A DNA stretch of 64,000 nt from Arthrobacter sp. Leaf137 (GTDB lineage: Bacteria; Actinomycetota; Actinomycetes; Actinomycetales; Micrococcaceae). The notes beneath the pieces are model-generated. The model was given only the letters and a program-made list of their open reading frames with translations, was not told the origin of the DNA and searched no databases. Of the stretch, positions 33,712 through 42,018 are shown piece after piece. The DNA is taken from assembly GCF_001423525.1 (NCBI RefSeq), contig NZ_LMOI01000003.1, forward strand, positions 1 to 64,000, in the 5' to 3' direction. The first letter of the stretch is position 1, and every line of letters begins with the position of its first letter. The position numbers and the translations under genes were made by a program.

Positions 33712-33745
33712 GCCGGGGACCGCTGCCGGTGTTTTACTTTCCCCT

Positions 33746-34468
33746 ATGACTGAGTTGCTGAAGCAGCACCCAAACGAGCCGCACGACGACAGCATTGCAG
33801 CGCGCCTGAACTGGCTGCGCGCGGGCGTCCTTGGAGCCAATGACGGCATCGTGTCCGTGGCCGCAACGGTGGTGGGAGTCGCCGGTGTGACCAACGATGT
33901 CACCCCTATCCTGGTGGCCGGCGCGGCCGCCGTGGTGGGTGGCGCCGTCTCCATGGCGCTGGGCGAGTACGTGTCCGTCAGCAGCCAAAGCGACAGCCAG
34001 CGGGCCCTGATCGAGAAGGAACGCCAGGAACTCCGTGACGATCCCGACGGCGAACTGGAGGAGCTAGCCGCCATCTACCAGGCGAAGGGACTCACCGAAG
34101 CAACCGCGCGCACGGTGGCCCTCGAGCTCACCGAGCACGATGCGCTGGGCGCGCACCTGGAGGCCGAGCTGAAGATTGATGAGGCCAGCGTCGCCAGCGC
34201 CTGGCACGCAGCGTTTGCCTCGGCCATCGCCTTCACCGTCGGTGCGGTACTGCCGCTGCTGGCAATCCTGCTGCCACCGGCCGAAATCCGGATCCCCCTC
34301 ACCTTCGTGGCGGTTGTCATCGCCTTGGCGATTACCGGCACGGTCAGCGCCAGGATCGGCGGCAGCTCGAAGCGGAAGGCCACCCTGCGCCTGGTCATTG
34401 GCGGCGCCCTTGCCATGGCTTTCACCTATGGCGTTGGCCTGCTGCTGGGCACCACGGGGATAGCCTGA
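33746..34468 (+). CDS. VIT1/CCC1 family transporter
   Basis: A 240-residue membrane protein with about five helices. The family signature LRAGVLGANDGIVSVAATVVG is at the start of helix 1, and SMALGEYVSVSSQSD follows helix 2. The cytoplasmic acidic metal-binding loop (EKERQELRDDP ... LTEHDALGAHLEAEL) is present. VIT1/CCC1 proteins move Fe2+ or Mn2+ out of the cytosol. ATG 33746 has no ribosome site; TACTTT lies five bases upstream, so the message may be leaderless. Confidence 0.9.
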   Translation: MTELLKQHPNEPHDDSIAARLNWLRAGVLGANDGIVSVAATVVGVAGVTNDVTPILVAGAAAVVGGAVSMALGEYVSVSSQSDSQRALIEKERQELRDDPDGELEELAAIYQAKGLTEATARTVALELTEHDALGAHLEAELKIDEASVASAWHAAFASAIAFTVGAVLPLLAILLPPAEIRIPLTFVAVVIALAITGTVSARIGGSSKRKATLRLVIGGALAMAFTYGVGLLLGTTGIA

Positions 34469-34517
34469 CTCCAGCACACCTGATCCGGCGTCACTGCCCA
34501 GTCCCTAGGAGCTTTGC

Positions 34518-35003
34518 ATGGTGGAAATCGGCGGCCTTCCGGCCCACATCCTCCTGGTCCATGGAGTGGTTGTCCTGGCGCCGCTGGCGGGCCTGATGGC
34601 GGTGGTCTTTGCACTCTGGCGCCGGAGCAGGGCCTACCTGGCCTGGCCCCTCGGCGTCCTGGCCTTTGGCCTGGTGCCGTTGTCCATCCTCACCGCGCAG
34701 GCCGGTGAACAGCTGGAGAAGGCCAGGCCTGCCTCGAACCTTATCCGGGAGCACGCCGAGCAGGGCGGCTTCTTCCGGTTCGTGGCGGTGATCTTCCTGG
34801 TGGTGGCGGCCGCGCAGATTCTTGCCGCCTTCCCCGCCGCAGTGAACCGCTGGCACGTGCTCCGCGGAGCCGGACGCCTCCTGGCCGCCCGCTGGCTTGT
34901 TCCGGCTACGTCAGTTCTCGGCGTCCTGGCGGGGCTGTTCCTGATCTACGAGGCCGTTGTGACCGGCCACTCCGGCTCGGCGTCGGTCTGGAGCGGAACC
35001 TAG
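34518..35003 (+). CDS. DUF2231-like four-helix membrane protein
   Basis: A 161-residue protein with four transmembrane helices. It starts with GGLPAHILLVHGVVVLAPLA, the conserved His-containing first helix of DUF2231-type proteins, in which two histidines (H10 and H15) are suggestive of metal or heme contact. AGGAG precedes ATG 34518. It stands between the VIT1-type gene and a CsoR/CstR-like sensor, so a metal or redox link is possible. Confidence 0.75.
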   Translation: MVEIGGLPAHILLVHGVVVLAPLAGLMAVVFALWRRSRAYLAWPLGVLAFGLVPLSILTAQAGEQLEKARPASNLIREHAEQGGFFRFVAVIFLVVAAAQILAAFPAAVNRWHVLRGAGRLLAARWLVPATSVLGVLAGLFLIYEAVVTGHSGSASVWSGT

Positions 35004-35070
35004 GGCGCTGCACGGGGAATGGCCCGCTGGAAAGGTGGCTGGGATCATCAATCCCCCGTCACTGGAGTAG

Positions 35071-35331
<261 letters not shown>

Positions 35332-35476
35332 CAGTCGGGCGGGGCCAATACGCGCCGGACGCCAGGGGCGGACGACGCCGGCATGCGGCTGCGGCGCGTC
35401 AGCGAAACACCGGGGCGGGTGGCCGCAGGGCGGCGGCGGGGCAACAGCCCGCCAAAGTGGAGCTAAGTAGCTTGAG

Positions 35477-35872
35477 CTAGGCCTGCGCCTGCATGCCGAG
35501 CGGCGGCATGGCCGGGCCGGCCAAACCGGGGACAGCGGCAACATCCATCAGTGCGGGCCGCTGCAGGTAAGCCTCGAGCTCGTCGGTTGTCAGGCCGGCC
35601 GTCCGGGCCAGGGCCGGCGCGCTGACACTGAAGGCAGAGGCGCCGCGGAGAGCCGCGCACAGGTCCTCTTCGGCGGCGTCCAGCTCCCACTGCAGCTGCT
35701 CCAGTTTGGCGGACGCCAAGGCAACTGCCTTCATCCATCCGCCGGCCTCCGGGGGCGCGTCGGACGCCTCCACGGGATCGGCGTTGAAGCCATAGCTGTC
35801 GGGCAGCGGAAGGGCGACGACATCGGCCAGGTGATTCCGGTTCCGGCTCTGTGGTTCTGCTACCGCTGTCAT
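35477..35872 (-). CDS. Uncharacterised 131-residue protein
   Basis: Not recognised. The first 45 residues are Pro/Asp-rich. A helical centre (WMKAVALASAKLEQLQWELDAAEEDLCAALRG) is followed by FSVSAPALARTAGLTTDELEAYL, which looks like a helix-turn-helix, and a Pro/Met/Ala tail. It may be a small DNA-binding or adaptor protein. GAGGG lies ahead of ATG 35872. An AT-rich region with inverted repeats upstream (35898-35937) is shared with the neighbourhood of the MarR gene. Confidence 0.65.
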   Translation of the reverse strand: MTAVAEPQSRNRNHLADVVALPLPDSYGFNADPVEASDAPPEAGGWMKAVALASAKLEQLQWELDAAEEDLCAALRGASAFSVSAPALARTAGLTTDELEAYLQRPALMDVAAVPGLAGPAMPPLGMQAQA

Positions 35873-35897
35873 GTCGCCCTCGATCCCTCGTTTACCG

Positions 35898-35937
35898 AAT
35901 TGCTAGTTTACCTAGTATTTAGTACCTCTAGGCAATT
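35898..35937. promoter_or_regulatory. AT-rich control region between the MarR and 35477-35872 genes
   Basis: AATTGC (35898-35903) and GCAATT (35932-35937) bracket a core with CTAGTATTTAG and TAGTACCTCTAG elements. A related TAGTATCTTTAG string lies upstream of the MarR start on the minus strand. It is a candidate binding region for the MarR protein. Confidence 0.45.
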
Positions 35938-35957
35938 GTCCAGCCCGGATTGGCGGA

Positions 35958-36455
35958 TCAGTCCCTCGCCACCTCGTCCATGGCGTTGCGCATGCGGACC
36001 AGGAAGCCAAAAACTGTTCCAAGCTCGTCGCGGTCAAGGGATTCTATGAGGTTGGCGATGGGCCGCCGGGCGTCGTCCAGCGCCTGGACTTCCGCGGTCT
36101 CGCTCACCCCGGTACTCCGGAGGATGGAAGCCCGGCGGTCCGAGGGGTGGGGCTCCCGCACCACAACGCCGCCTGACACCAGCCGGTCAATCAGGGCAGT
36201 AATCGAGGCGGAGCTCAGCCCCAACAGGGCAGATAGTTCCGTGGGGCGCATGCCATCGCCGCGAAGTGTTGCCTCGCGGACGTAGCGCAGGGCGAGGACG
36301 TCGGTGGCACCGCGATCCATGATGGGGCGGGTGCGGCGGAGCATGGCTGTCTCCGCGGCACGGTACTCGCTCAGCGCATCAAGGACGTCGGTTGCACCGA
36401 TCCGGCCAACCGCTTCCCGGGTGTCGACACTTCCCAATCCACCTAAAGGAGTCAT
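35958..36455 (-). CDS. MarR-family transcriptional regulator
   Basis: A 165-residue winged-helix regulator. The HTH is MRPTELSALLGLSSASITALIDRLVSGGVV and the wing is REPHPSDRRASIL, whose DRR is the usual DxR wing motif. There are no cysteines, so redox sensing is unlikely. ATG 36455 is chosen because GAGGAAGG lies just upstream. It lies 85 bp upstream of the 131-residue gene on the same strand and probably controls it and itself. Ligand unknown. Confidence 0.87.
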   Translation of the reverse strand: MTPLGGLGSVDTREAVGRIGATDVLDALSEYRAAETAMLRRTRPIMDRGATDVLALRYVREATLRGDGMRPTELSALLGLSSASITALIDRLVSGGVVVREPHPSDRRASILRSTGVSETAEVQALDDARRPIANLIESLDRDELGTVFGFLVRMRNAMDEVARD

Positions 36456-36548
36456 GACCCTTCCTCGATAGCCTAGTAACACGCCCGTCAAGCTAAAGAT
36501 ACTAAGGCATTCACCCTGCAGTGTCGATGTGGGGGGGCAGCTCCGGGG

Positions 36549-37493
36549 TCAGTCCTCCGGCAGGGCGTTCATCTCCGCCCGGGTGGGCGGGTTGGCGCCG
36601 GGCCGGGAAACGGTGACAGCAGCGGCGCGGGCAGCGTGGGCCAGCAGTTCCGCCAGCGCCTCCGCGGGCAGCTCGCGCAGGTCCTTCCGGTTTTGCGCGC
36701 CGTCCAGGCCCCGGTCCACGAGGCCGGAGAGCAGGGCCGCCATGAAGGAGTCGCCGGCGCCAACGGTGTCCGCCACCTCGACGCGCGGGGCCGCCACTGC
36801 GGCCTCGCCTGCGGCCGTGATGCCCCATGGTCCCTCGCCGCCCCGGGTCACCACCACCATCGCCGGCCCCCCGGAGCCTCCCAGTGCCAGCCACTGGCGG
36901 GCGGACTCCAGGACGTCCTGCCCCGGATACAGCCAGGCGAGGTCCTCATCCGAGGCCTTCACCACGTCGGCGAGGGAGACGAACTTTTCCGCGTGGCGGC
37001 GCGCGTAATCCACGTCGGTGATGATGCTCGGGCGGCAGTTGGGGTCGAAGCTGATGGTGGCATGCGGGTGTGCGTATTCGACGGCGGCCAGCACCTCGGT
37101 GGCGCCGGGCGCCAGCATCGTGGCGATCGATCCGGTGTGCAGCAGCGTGGTGCCCTGGAGCATGAAGCCGAGCCGGTCTGCGATGCCGGGAAGCTCCCAG
37201 GCGAGGTCGAACGTGTAGGTGGCGGCGCCGTCGTCGTCAATCAAGGCGGTGGCAACGCTGGTGGGCAACTCATCCGGGCCCAGCGGAAGCATCACCGAGC
37301 TGGCGCGGAGGTGCGCGGCCACGGAATCGCCGTAGGCGTCGCGCCCGTAGCGGCCGATGAACTGCACCGGGTGGTCCAGGCGTGCCAGGCCCACCGCAAC
37401 GTTGAGCGGGCTGCCGCCTACGTGGGCTTCGATTCCCGAAGCGCGCTGGACAACGTCAACAAGGCCTTCGCCGATCACCGTGAGCATGGTCAT
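36549..37493 (-). CDS. PfkB-family sugar kinase, fructokinase-like
   Basis: A 314-residue ribokinase-fold kinase. It has the N-terminal VIGEGLVDVV and GGSPLNVAVGLARL, and the C-terminal anion hole and base in DTVGAGDSFMAALL. The LNVAVGLARL and FIGRYGRDAYG elements fit fructokinases. It would phosphorylate fructose or a related sugar. The two ATG codons (37493 and 37487) overlap a TATGAC string, so the exact start is uncertain. The upstream neighbour on the same strand is an esterase. Confidence 0.9.
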   Translation of the reverse strand: MTMLTVIGEGLVDVVQRASGIEAHVGGSPLNVAVGLARLDHPVQFIGRYGRDAYGDSVAAHLRASSVMLPLGPDELPTSVATALIDDDGAATYTFDLAWELPGIADRLGFMLQGTTLLHTGSIATMLAPGATEVLAAVEYAHPHATISFDPNCRPSIITDVDYARRHAEKFVSLADVVKASDEDLAWLYPGQDVLESARQWLALGGSGGPAMVVVTRGGEGPWGITAAGEAAVAAPRVEVADTVGAGDSFMAALLSGLVDRGLDGAQNRKDLRELPAEALAELLAHAARAAAVTVSRPGANPPTRAEMNALPED

Positions 37494-37529
37494 ACTCTGC
37501 CAGAGAAGCGGGCGGGGCCGAATTCCATG

Positions 37530-38324
37530 TCAGCGCAGCAGTTCACACACCAGTTCGCGGCACGCCAGGTAGGCCGGGGCGGTGATGTCGATCAGCGCGA
37601 AGTGGTCGCCGGGGACGCTGACGAACCGTGCGGGCACCGCCGATCCCCGGGCCGCGTCCACATAGCCTGTGGACATTTCCGGCGGCACGTCGTCGTCGGC
37701 TTCGGCGTGGACGGCGTACACGGGAACGTCCAGCGGCAGCGCCGCCATGGGGCTGGCCAGCCGGTGCCGGGCGGGGAATTCCGACGACGGTCCGCCCAGC
37801 AGGTTGGCTACGGCACCGTTGCTGAGGTTGAGGCGTTCAGCGCCGGCCAGGTCCAGGACCCCGGACTGGCTGACCACGCCGGTGAGCCGGACTCCCCGCC
37901 GGCCCGGAAGGCTGTCCGCGTTTCCTGTCCCCAGTTCCGCCACCCTGTCCCGCCCGGCGGCCCAGACTGCCAGGTGCCCTCCGGCCGAATGGCCCAGGGC
38001 CACCACCTTCCCCAGGTCCAGGGCATGGGGGTCCGCGAGCGCTGCCAGCTGGTCGATGCCCGCCAGGATGTCATCGAACGTGCCGGGCCAGCCGCCTCCG
38101 TTTCCGGCGCGCCGGTACTCCAGGTTCCAGGCGGCGATCCCGTGTTCCGCCAGGTCCCTGGCCAGAGGTTCGCCGAGCTCGGCGCCATACTTCGCACGCC
38201 AGTACCCGCCATGGATCACCACCACCACGCCCTGGTGCCGGGCGCCTACGGGAAGATCGGGGAGGAACAGTTCGCCCCACTGGCTGGGATCCTCGCCGTA
38301 CGGGTAGCGGTGGCGTTGAATCAT
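37530..38324 (-). CDS. Alpha/beta hydrolase, kynurenine-formamidase/esterase type
   Basis: A 264-residue hydrolase. The oxyanion motif is HGGYW, the nucleophile Ser is in GHSAGGHLA, the acid is in AEADDDVP and the catalytic His is in GDHFALID. HGGYW is characteristic of the arylformamidase/HSL-like group. No signal peptide. ATG 38324 has TAGTCT six bases upstream on its strand and no ribosome site, so a leaderless message is likely. There is no tryptophan-degradation gene nearby, so the kynurenine link is only by motif. Confidence 0.85.
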   Translation of the reverse strand: MIQRHRYPYGEDPSQWGELFLPDLPVGARHQGVVVVIHGGYWRAKYGAELGEPLARDLAEHGIAAWNLEYRRAGNGGGWPGTFDDILAGIDQLAALADPHALDLGKVVALGHSAGGHLAVWAAGRDRVAELGTGNADSLPGRRGVRLTGVVSQSGVLDLAGAERLNLSNGAVANLLGGPSSEFPARHRLASPMAALPLDVPVYAVHAEADDDVPPEMSTGYVDAARGSAVPARFVSVPGDHFALIDITAPAYLACRELVCELLR

Positions 38325-38417
38325 GTGCCGAGACTACATGGGGGACGGGACGGCAGGGACCGGACCCGTTTAGCCGGGCCTGTTCCTGGGCACCCTTCAA
38401 CCATGGAAGAACGTGAC

Positions 38418-39059
38418 GTGACCACCCGGAGTTCCACCGTTGAGGAGTGGACGCAGGCCCTGTCCGAATCCACCGGCTCACCGGGCGGCGGTGCCGGGAC
38501 AGGCGTAATGCTGGCCGTTGCTGCGTCGTTGGCCTCGATGGTGGCGGGCTATACCGAACCGGGCGCGGACCATCAGCAAACCGTGGACGATCTGAGGGAC
38601 CGTGCCCGGAAACTGCGGAGCGAGGCGCTGCACCTGGCCGACGAGGATTCGACGGCGTCCCGGGCCTTCGGCGCCGCCTTCCGGTTGGAGCCCGGCGCTG
38701 AACGGGACAACGCCATCCGCGAGGCCTCAGTTGACGCCGCGCACGCCTCCGCCGTGCTCGGCGCCCGGGCGGTGCAGGCCATAGACGATCTCGCCTGGCT
38801 GGCGGCGCACGGCAATAAGGCGCTGATCGCCGACGTCGTTGTCGCTTTCGGTGCCCTCCGCGCGGCCGTGGCGGGAGCCCGGACCAACGTCAGCTTCGAC
38901 CTGGGATCCCTGCGCTCCACCGGGGCTTCCCTTGAAGAGATCCGTGAACAGCAGCCGGAACTGTGGGCTTCCGTGGAGCGCCTCACCGGCGCGCTGGAGC
39001 GGATTGACGCACTGACGGACCAAATTGATTCCCGCGCCGCCCCTACGGATAGCATCTGA
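38418..39059 (+). CDS. Cyclodeaminase/cyclohydrolase (FTCD C-terminal) family protein
   Basis: A 213-residue all-helical protein with the family start STGSPGGGAGTGVMLAVAASLASMVAGYT, which forms the folate-binding region, and an NVSFDLGSL element. Relatives are formimido-THF cyclodeaminase and methenyl-THF cyclohydrolase FchA, so a one-carbon folate role is plausible. I choose GTG 38418 because GGAAGA lies at proper distance; ATG 38403 has none. There are no histidine-degradation genes nearby. Confidence 0.85.
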   Translation: MTTRSSTVEEWTQALSESTGSPGGGAGTGVMLAVAASLASMVAGYTEPGADHQQTVDDLRDRARKLRSEALHLADEDSTASRAFGAAFRLEPGAERDNAIREASVDAAHASAVLGARAVQAIDDLAWLAAHGNKALIADVVVAFGALRAAVAGARTNVSFDLGSLRSTGASLEEIREQQPELWASVERLTGALERIDALTDQIDSRAAPTDSI

Positions 39060-39096
39060 CAGGGCCTCCTGCCAGGGGCAGCGGCCAACGGCAGCA

Positions 39097-39135
39097 GTCA
39101 AAGGCTCGGGTCAAAGGCTCCGGTCAAAGGCTCCG
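39097..39135 (+). repeat. Three tandem 13-bp repeats
   Basis: GTCAAAGGCTCGG, GTCAAAGGCTCCG and GTCAAAGGCTCCG follow each other without gaps, between the folate-family gene and the AEC carrier. The function is unknown; they could be slippage repeats or protein sites upstream of the carrier. Confidence 0.85.
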
Positions 39136-39178
39136 CCAGGTACTGCCGCCCTAGGGCGATGAGATTGAGGACAGCGGT

Positions 39179-40102
39179 GTGGACGGAGTCCTAAAGGGAT
39201 TTTTTGTGGTGGGCGTGGTCATGTTCGTCGGCTACGTGCTGGGCAAGACGAACGCGCTGGGCCCGCAGGGCACCAAAGTGCTTTCCAGCCTGACGTTCCT
39301 GGTGGGACTGCCCAGCCTGATGTTCTCGATGATCGCCACCCGGCACATCTCGGAGGTCCTGAGCGAGACGGGCCTGATCTCCGTGGTCACCGCCGTGGCC
39401 ATGATGGCGGTGTTCGCCCTGGTGGGTGCGGTCGCCCGCTGGGGAGTCCGCCGCACCACCATCGGCGCCCTGGCCACGGGCATCGTGAACTCCACCAACC
39501 TCGGCGTTCCGCTGTCGCAATACGTCATGGGGAGTGCCACCTACGTCACACCCATCATGCTGTTCCAGCTCGCCGTCATCACCCCGATCGCGCTGACCAT
39601 CCTGGACCTGACCGACCCGGACGGGACCAAGCCTTCCCTGCGCCGCATCCTCGCCACCCCCTTCCGCAACCCCGTGACCGTGGCGGCCATCCTGGGCATC
39701 ATCGTCAGCGCCGTCGGCATCGAAATCCCGCCCCTGGTGTTGGATCCCCTCAAGCTCATTGCGCAGGTGACGGTTCCGCTGATGCTGATCATCTTCGGCA
39801 TGTCCCTCCATGGCCTCTCACCGCGGGCCAGCAGCAGCGACAGCGCGCCCACGTTCCTGGCCGTCGTCCTGAAATCAGCCATCCAGCCCGCTCTCGCGTG
39901 GACCCTGGCCAGATACGTCTTTCACCTGGATGACTTCAACACCTTCGTGGTGACCGCCTGCGCCATCCTGCCCACTGGCCAGAACGTGGTCCTCTACGCG
40001 GTGCGGTACCGCGTGGGCCAAAGCCTTGCGCAGACGACGGCGGTCATCACCTCGGCGCTGGCTGTTCCGTTGCTGCTCGGGGCGGCCTGGCTGCTGAACT
40101 GA
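39179..40102 (+). CDS. AEC family (auxin-efflux-carrier-like) transporter
   Basis: A 307-residue, ten-helix membrane protein of the AEC family. It has the broken-helix elements NSTNLGVPLSQYVMG in the first half and ACAILPTGQNVVLYAVRY in the second, which are diagnostic. Bacterial members move malonate, malate or other organic anions. The start is GTG 39179 without a good ribosome site. No enzyme partner is next to it, so the substrate is unknown. Confidence 0.88.
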   Translation: MDGVLKGFFVVGVVMFVGYVLGKTNALGPQGTKVLSSLTFLVGLPSLMFSMIATRHISEVLSETGLISVVTAVAMMAVFALVGAVARWGVRRTTIGALATGIVNSTNLGVPLSQYVMGSATYVTPIMLFQLAVITPIALTILDLTDPDGTKPSLRRILATPFRNPVTVAAILGIIVSAVGIEIPPLVLDPLKLIAQVTVPLMLIIFGMSLHGLSPRASSSDSAPTFLAVVLKSAIQPALAWTLARYVFHLDDFNTFVVTACAILPTGQNVVLYAVRYRVGQSLAQTTAVITSALAVPLLLGAAWLLN

Positions 40103-40169
40103 GCTCCCGGGGCAGACTTGGGCGCGGGTATAACTGGGTACCAGGAGCACAAACAACGGAGGTTCTTCC

Positions 40170-40910
40170 ATGGCACGGATTCTGGTGACCGGTTCAACGG
40201 ACGGGCTGGGCCTGGCTACGGCGGAAACGCTGGCCCGCGAAGGCCACCACGTGTTGGTCCATGCCCGGTCTGCCCGGCGCGTGCCCGCGGTGCAGCACCT
40301 GGTGGACCAGGGCGCGCAATGCCTCGTGGGAGATCTCTCGGACGACGCCGAAGTCCGCCAGCTCGCTGACGAGGCCAACCGCATCGGCGGGATCGACGCC
40401 GTGATCCACAATGCCGGGGTCCTGGACGGCGCCGCGCTCCTGCCCGTCAACGTGGTGGCGCCGTACCTGCTCACAGCGCTGATCAGCGGGCCGCGCCGGA
40501 TGATCTACCTGAGCAGCGGCATGCACCGCGGCGGCAACACCCGGCTCGACGGCCTGGACTGGTCAGGCCGCTCCGCCACGGCGTCGTATTCCACTACCAA
40601 GCTGCACATCACGGCCTTCTCGGCAGCCCTGGCCCGCCTGGTGCCCGGAGTCACCAGCAACGCCGTGGACCCGGGCTGGGTGCCCACCCGGATGGGCGGA
40701 CGGTCCGCCCCGGACGATCTTGAGCTCGGCCACCGTACGCAGGAGTGGCTGGCCACCAGTGATGATCCGGACGCCAACGGCAGTGGCGGCTACTGGTACC
40801 ACCAGCGCCGGCAGGCGCCGCATCCGGCTGCGGAAGATGGGGATTTCCAGGACGCCCTGCTCGCCCGGCTGGCAGGGCACACCGGCGTCACTCTGGACGC
40901 GCTCCACTGA
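40170..40910 (+). CDS. SDR family oxidoreductase (atypical)
   Basis: A 246-residue Rossmann-fold protein. The cofactor site is VTGSTDGLGLATA, catalytic Ser is in YLSSGMH and Tyr/Lys in YSTTK. It lacks the usual C-terminal cofactor-lid sequence and ends with an unusual DPDANGSGGYWYHQRR segment also seen in protochlorophyllide-reductase-like SDRs. ATG 40170 has ACGGAGG upstream. It stands alone. The substrate is unknown. Confidence 0.87.
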   Translation: MARILVTGSTDGLGLATAETLAREGHHVLVHARSARRVPAVQHLVDQGAQCLVGDLSDDAEVRQLADEANRIGGIDAVIHNAGVLDGAALLPVNVVAPYLLTALISGPRRMIYLSSGMHRGGNTRLDGLDWSGRSATASYSTTKLHITAFSAALARLVPGVTSNAVDPGWVPTRMGGRSAPDDLELGHRTQEWLATSDDPDANGSGGYWYHQRRQAPHPAAEDGDFQDALLARLAGHTGVTLDALH

Positions 40911-41028
40911 TCATCGGTTGCTCCGTAAACGCCGTTTTGACACCTGAAAAGGGCGTCGGGCCCACGCCGGCAGGGTTCCTTGGCCGAGCTTGCGTGGCTA
41001 GGGTGCCGGTGGGGGGCAGTCGATGGGG

Positions 41029-42018
41029 CTAAGACTTGCGCAGGCGCCGTTCGACGTCGGCCGTTTCCGGGTACGCTGCCTGGGTGCCCTTGCGCGTGGT
41101 GGCCAGGGCCGCGGCCACGGAGGCGAACGCTGCGGCGTCGGCGAGCGCATCGCCTAAAGCGAGCCGGACTGCCACGGCACCGGTGAAGGCATCCCCGGCG
41201 CCGGTGGTGTCCACCGCATCCACCCTGGTGGGCTCCACGAACACCACGGATCGGCTGGCCGGGGCGTCGGAATCCAGCACTACTGACCCGTGCGCCCCGA
41301 GTGTCACCAGCACCTGCCGGATCCCCCGTTCGGCGAAGCGTTCACGGACGGCATCCCATTGCGCCGCGTGGGCGTCAGCACCCGGGACGGAGGCCCCGGG
41401 GCCGAGGAACAGCGCGGCTTCGTGGGCGTTCACCAGCAGGACGTCCACCAACCCGGCCAGCGCTGCGGGGATGTGCGCGTAAGGCGAGAGGTTCAGCAGG
41501 ACCTTTGCGCCGGCGTCGTGCCCTGCCTGCGCTGCCGCCAGGACCGTGGGCATGGCAACTTCCAGGCAGAGGCTGACGACGGCGGCGCCGTCCAGGACGT
41601 CCGCGGCCTCCGCCACGTCCGCCGGGGACAGTGTGCCGTTGGCGCCCGCGGAGATGATGATGTTGTTTTCGCCGCCCGCATCGACCGCGATCACGGCGAC
41701 GCCGGTGGGCTCACTGGAGGTACGCACCCGCCCTACGTCCACGCCGGCACCGGCCACCGAGGCCAGCAGCATGTGCCCGTTGGGGTCATCCCCCACGGCA
41801 CCCACCAGGCTGACGTACCCGCCGAGGCGGCCGGCGGCGACGGCCTGGTTGGCGCTCTTGCCGCCGGGATTCACGGCGAAGCCGTTGCCGTGCACCGTTT
41901 CCCCGGGCTGCGGGAGCCGTTCACAGTAGATGGTGAGGTCGGCGTTGAGGGAGCCGACGACGACGATCCGGCCAGCGCCCAGGGAGTCATCGCCCGCGGA
42001 CCCGGCTGCGGTGCTCAT
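41029..42018 (-). CDS. rbsK: Ribokinase
   Basis: A 329-residue PfkB-family kinase. It has VVGSLNADLTIYCERLPQPGETV, then NPGGKSANQAVAAGRLGG and the catalytic VDTTGAGDAFTGA. These are strong ribokinase elements. It phosphorylates ribose released by the nucleoside hydrolase of the same operon. ATG 42018 overlaps the transporter stop by 4 bp (42015-42018), so translation is coupled. It is the last gene of the operon. Confidence 0.92.
   Translation of the reverse strand: MSTAAGSAGDDSLGAGRIVVVGSLNADLTIYCERLPQPGETVHGNGFAVNPGGKSANQAVAAGRLGGYVSLVGAVGDDPNGHMLLASVAGAGVDVGRVRTSSEPTGVAVIAVDAGGENNIIISAGANGTLSPADVAEAADVLDGAAVVSLCLEVAMPTVLAAAQAGHDAGAKVLLNLSPYAHIPAALAGLVDVLLVNAHEAALFLGPGASVPGADAHAAQWDAVRERFAERGIRQVLVTLGAHGSVVLDSDAPASRSVVFVEPTRVDAVDTTGAGDAFTGAVAVRLALGDALADAAAFASVAAALATTRKGTQAAYPETADVERRLRKS

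Noticed and set aside
36636..38400. Very long plus-strand open frame (about 800 codons) running into the cyclodeaminase gene
   Set aside because: The first 590 codons are antisense to the sugar kinase and the esterase and show shadow composition. Only the part from 38418 is real.
39097..39135. CRISPR-like tandem repeats
   Set aside because: The copies abut without spacers and there are no cas genes.
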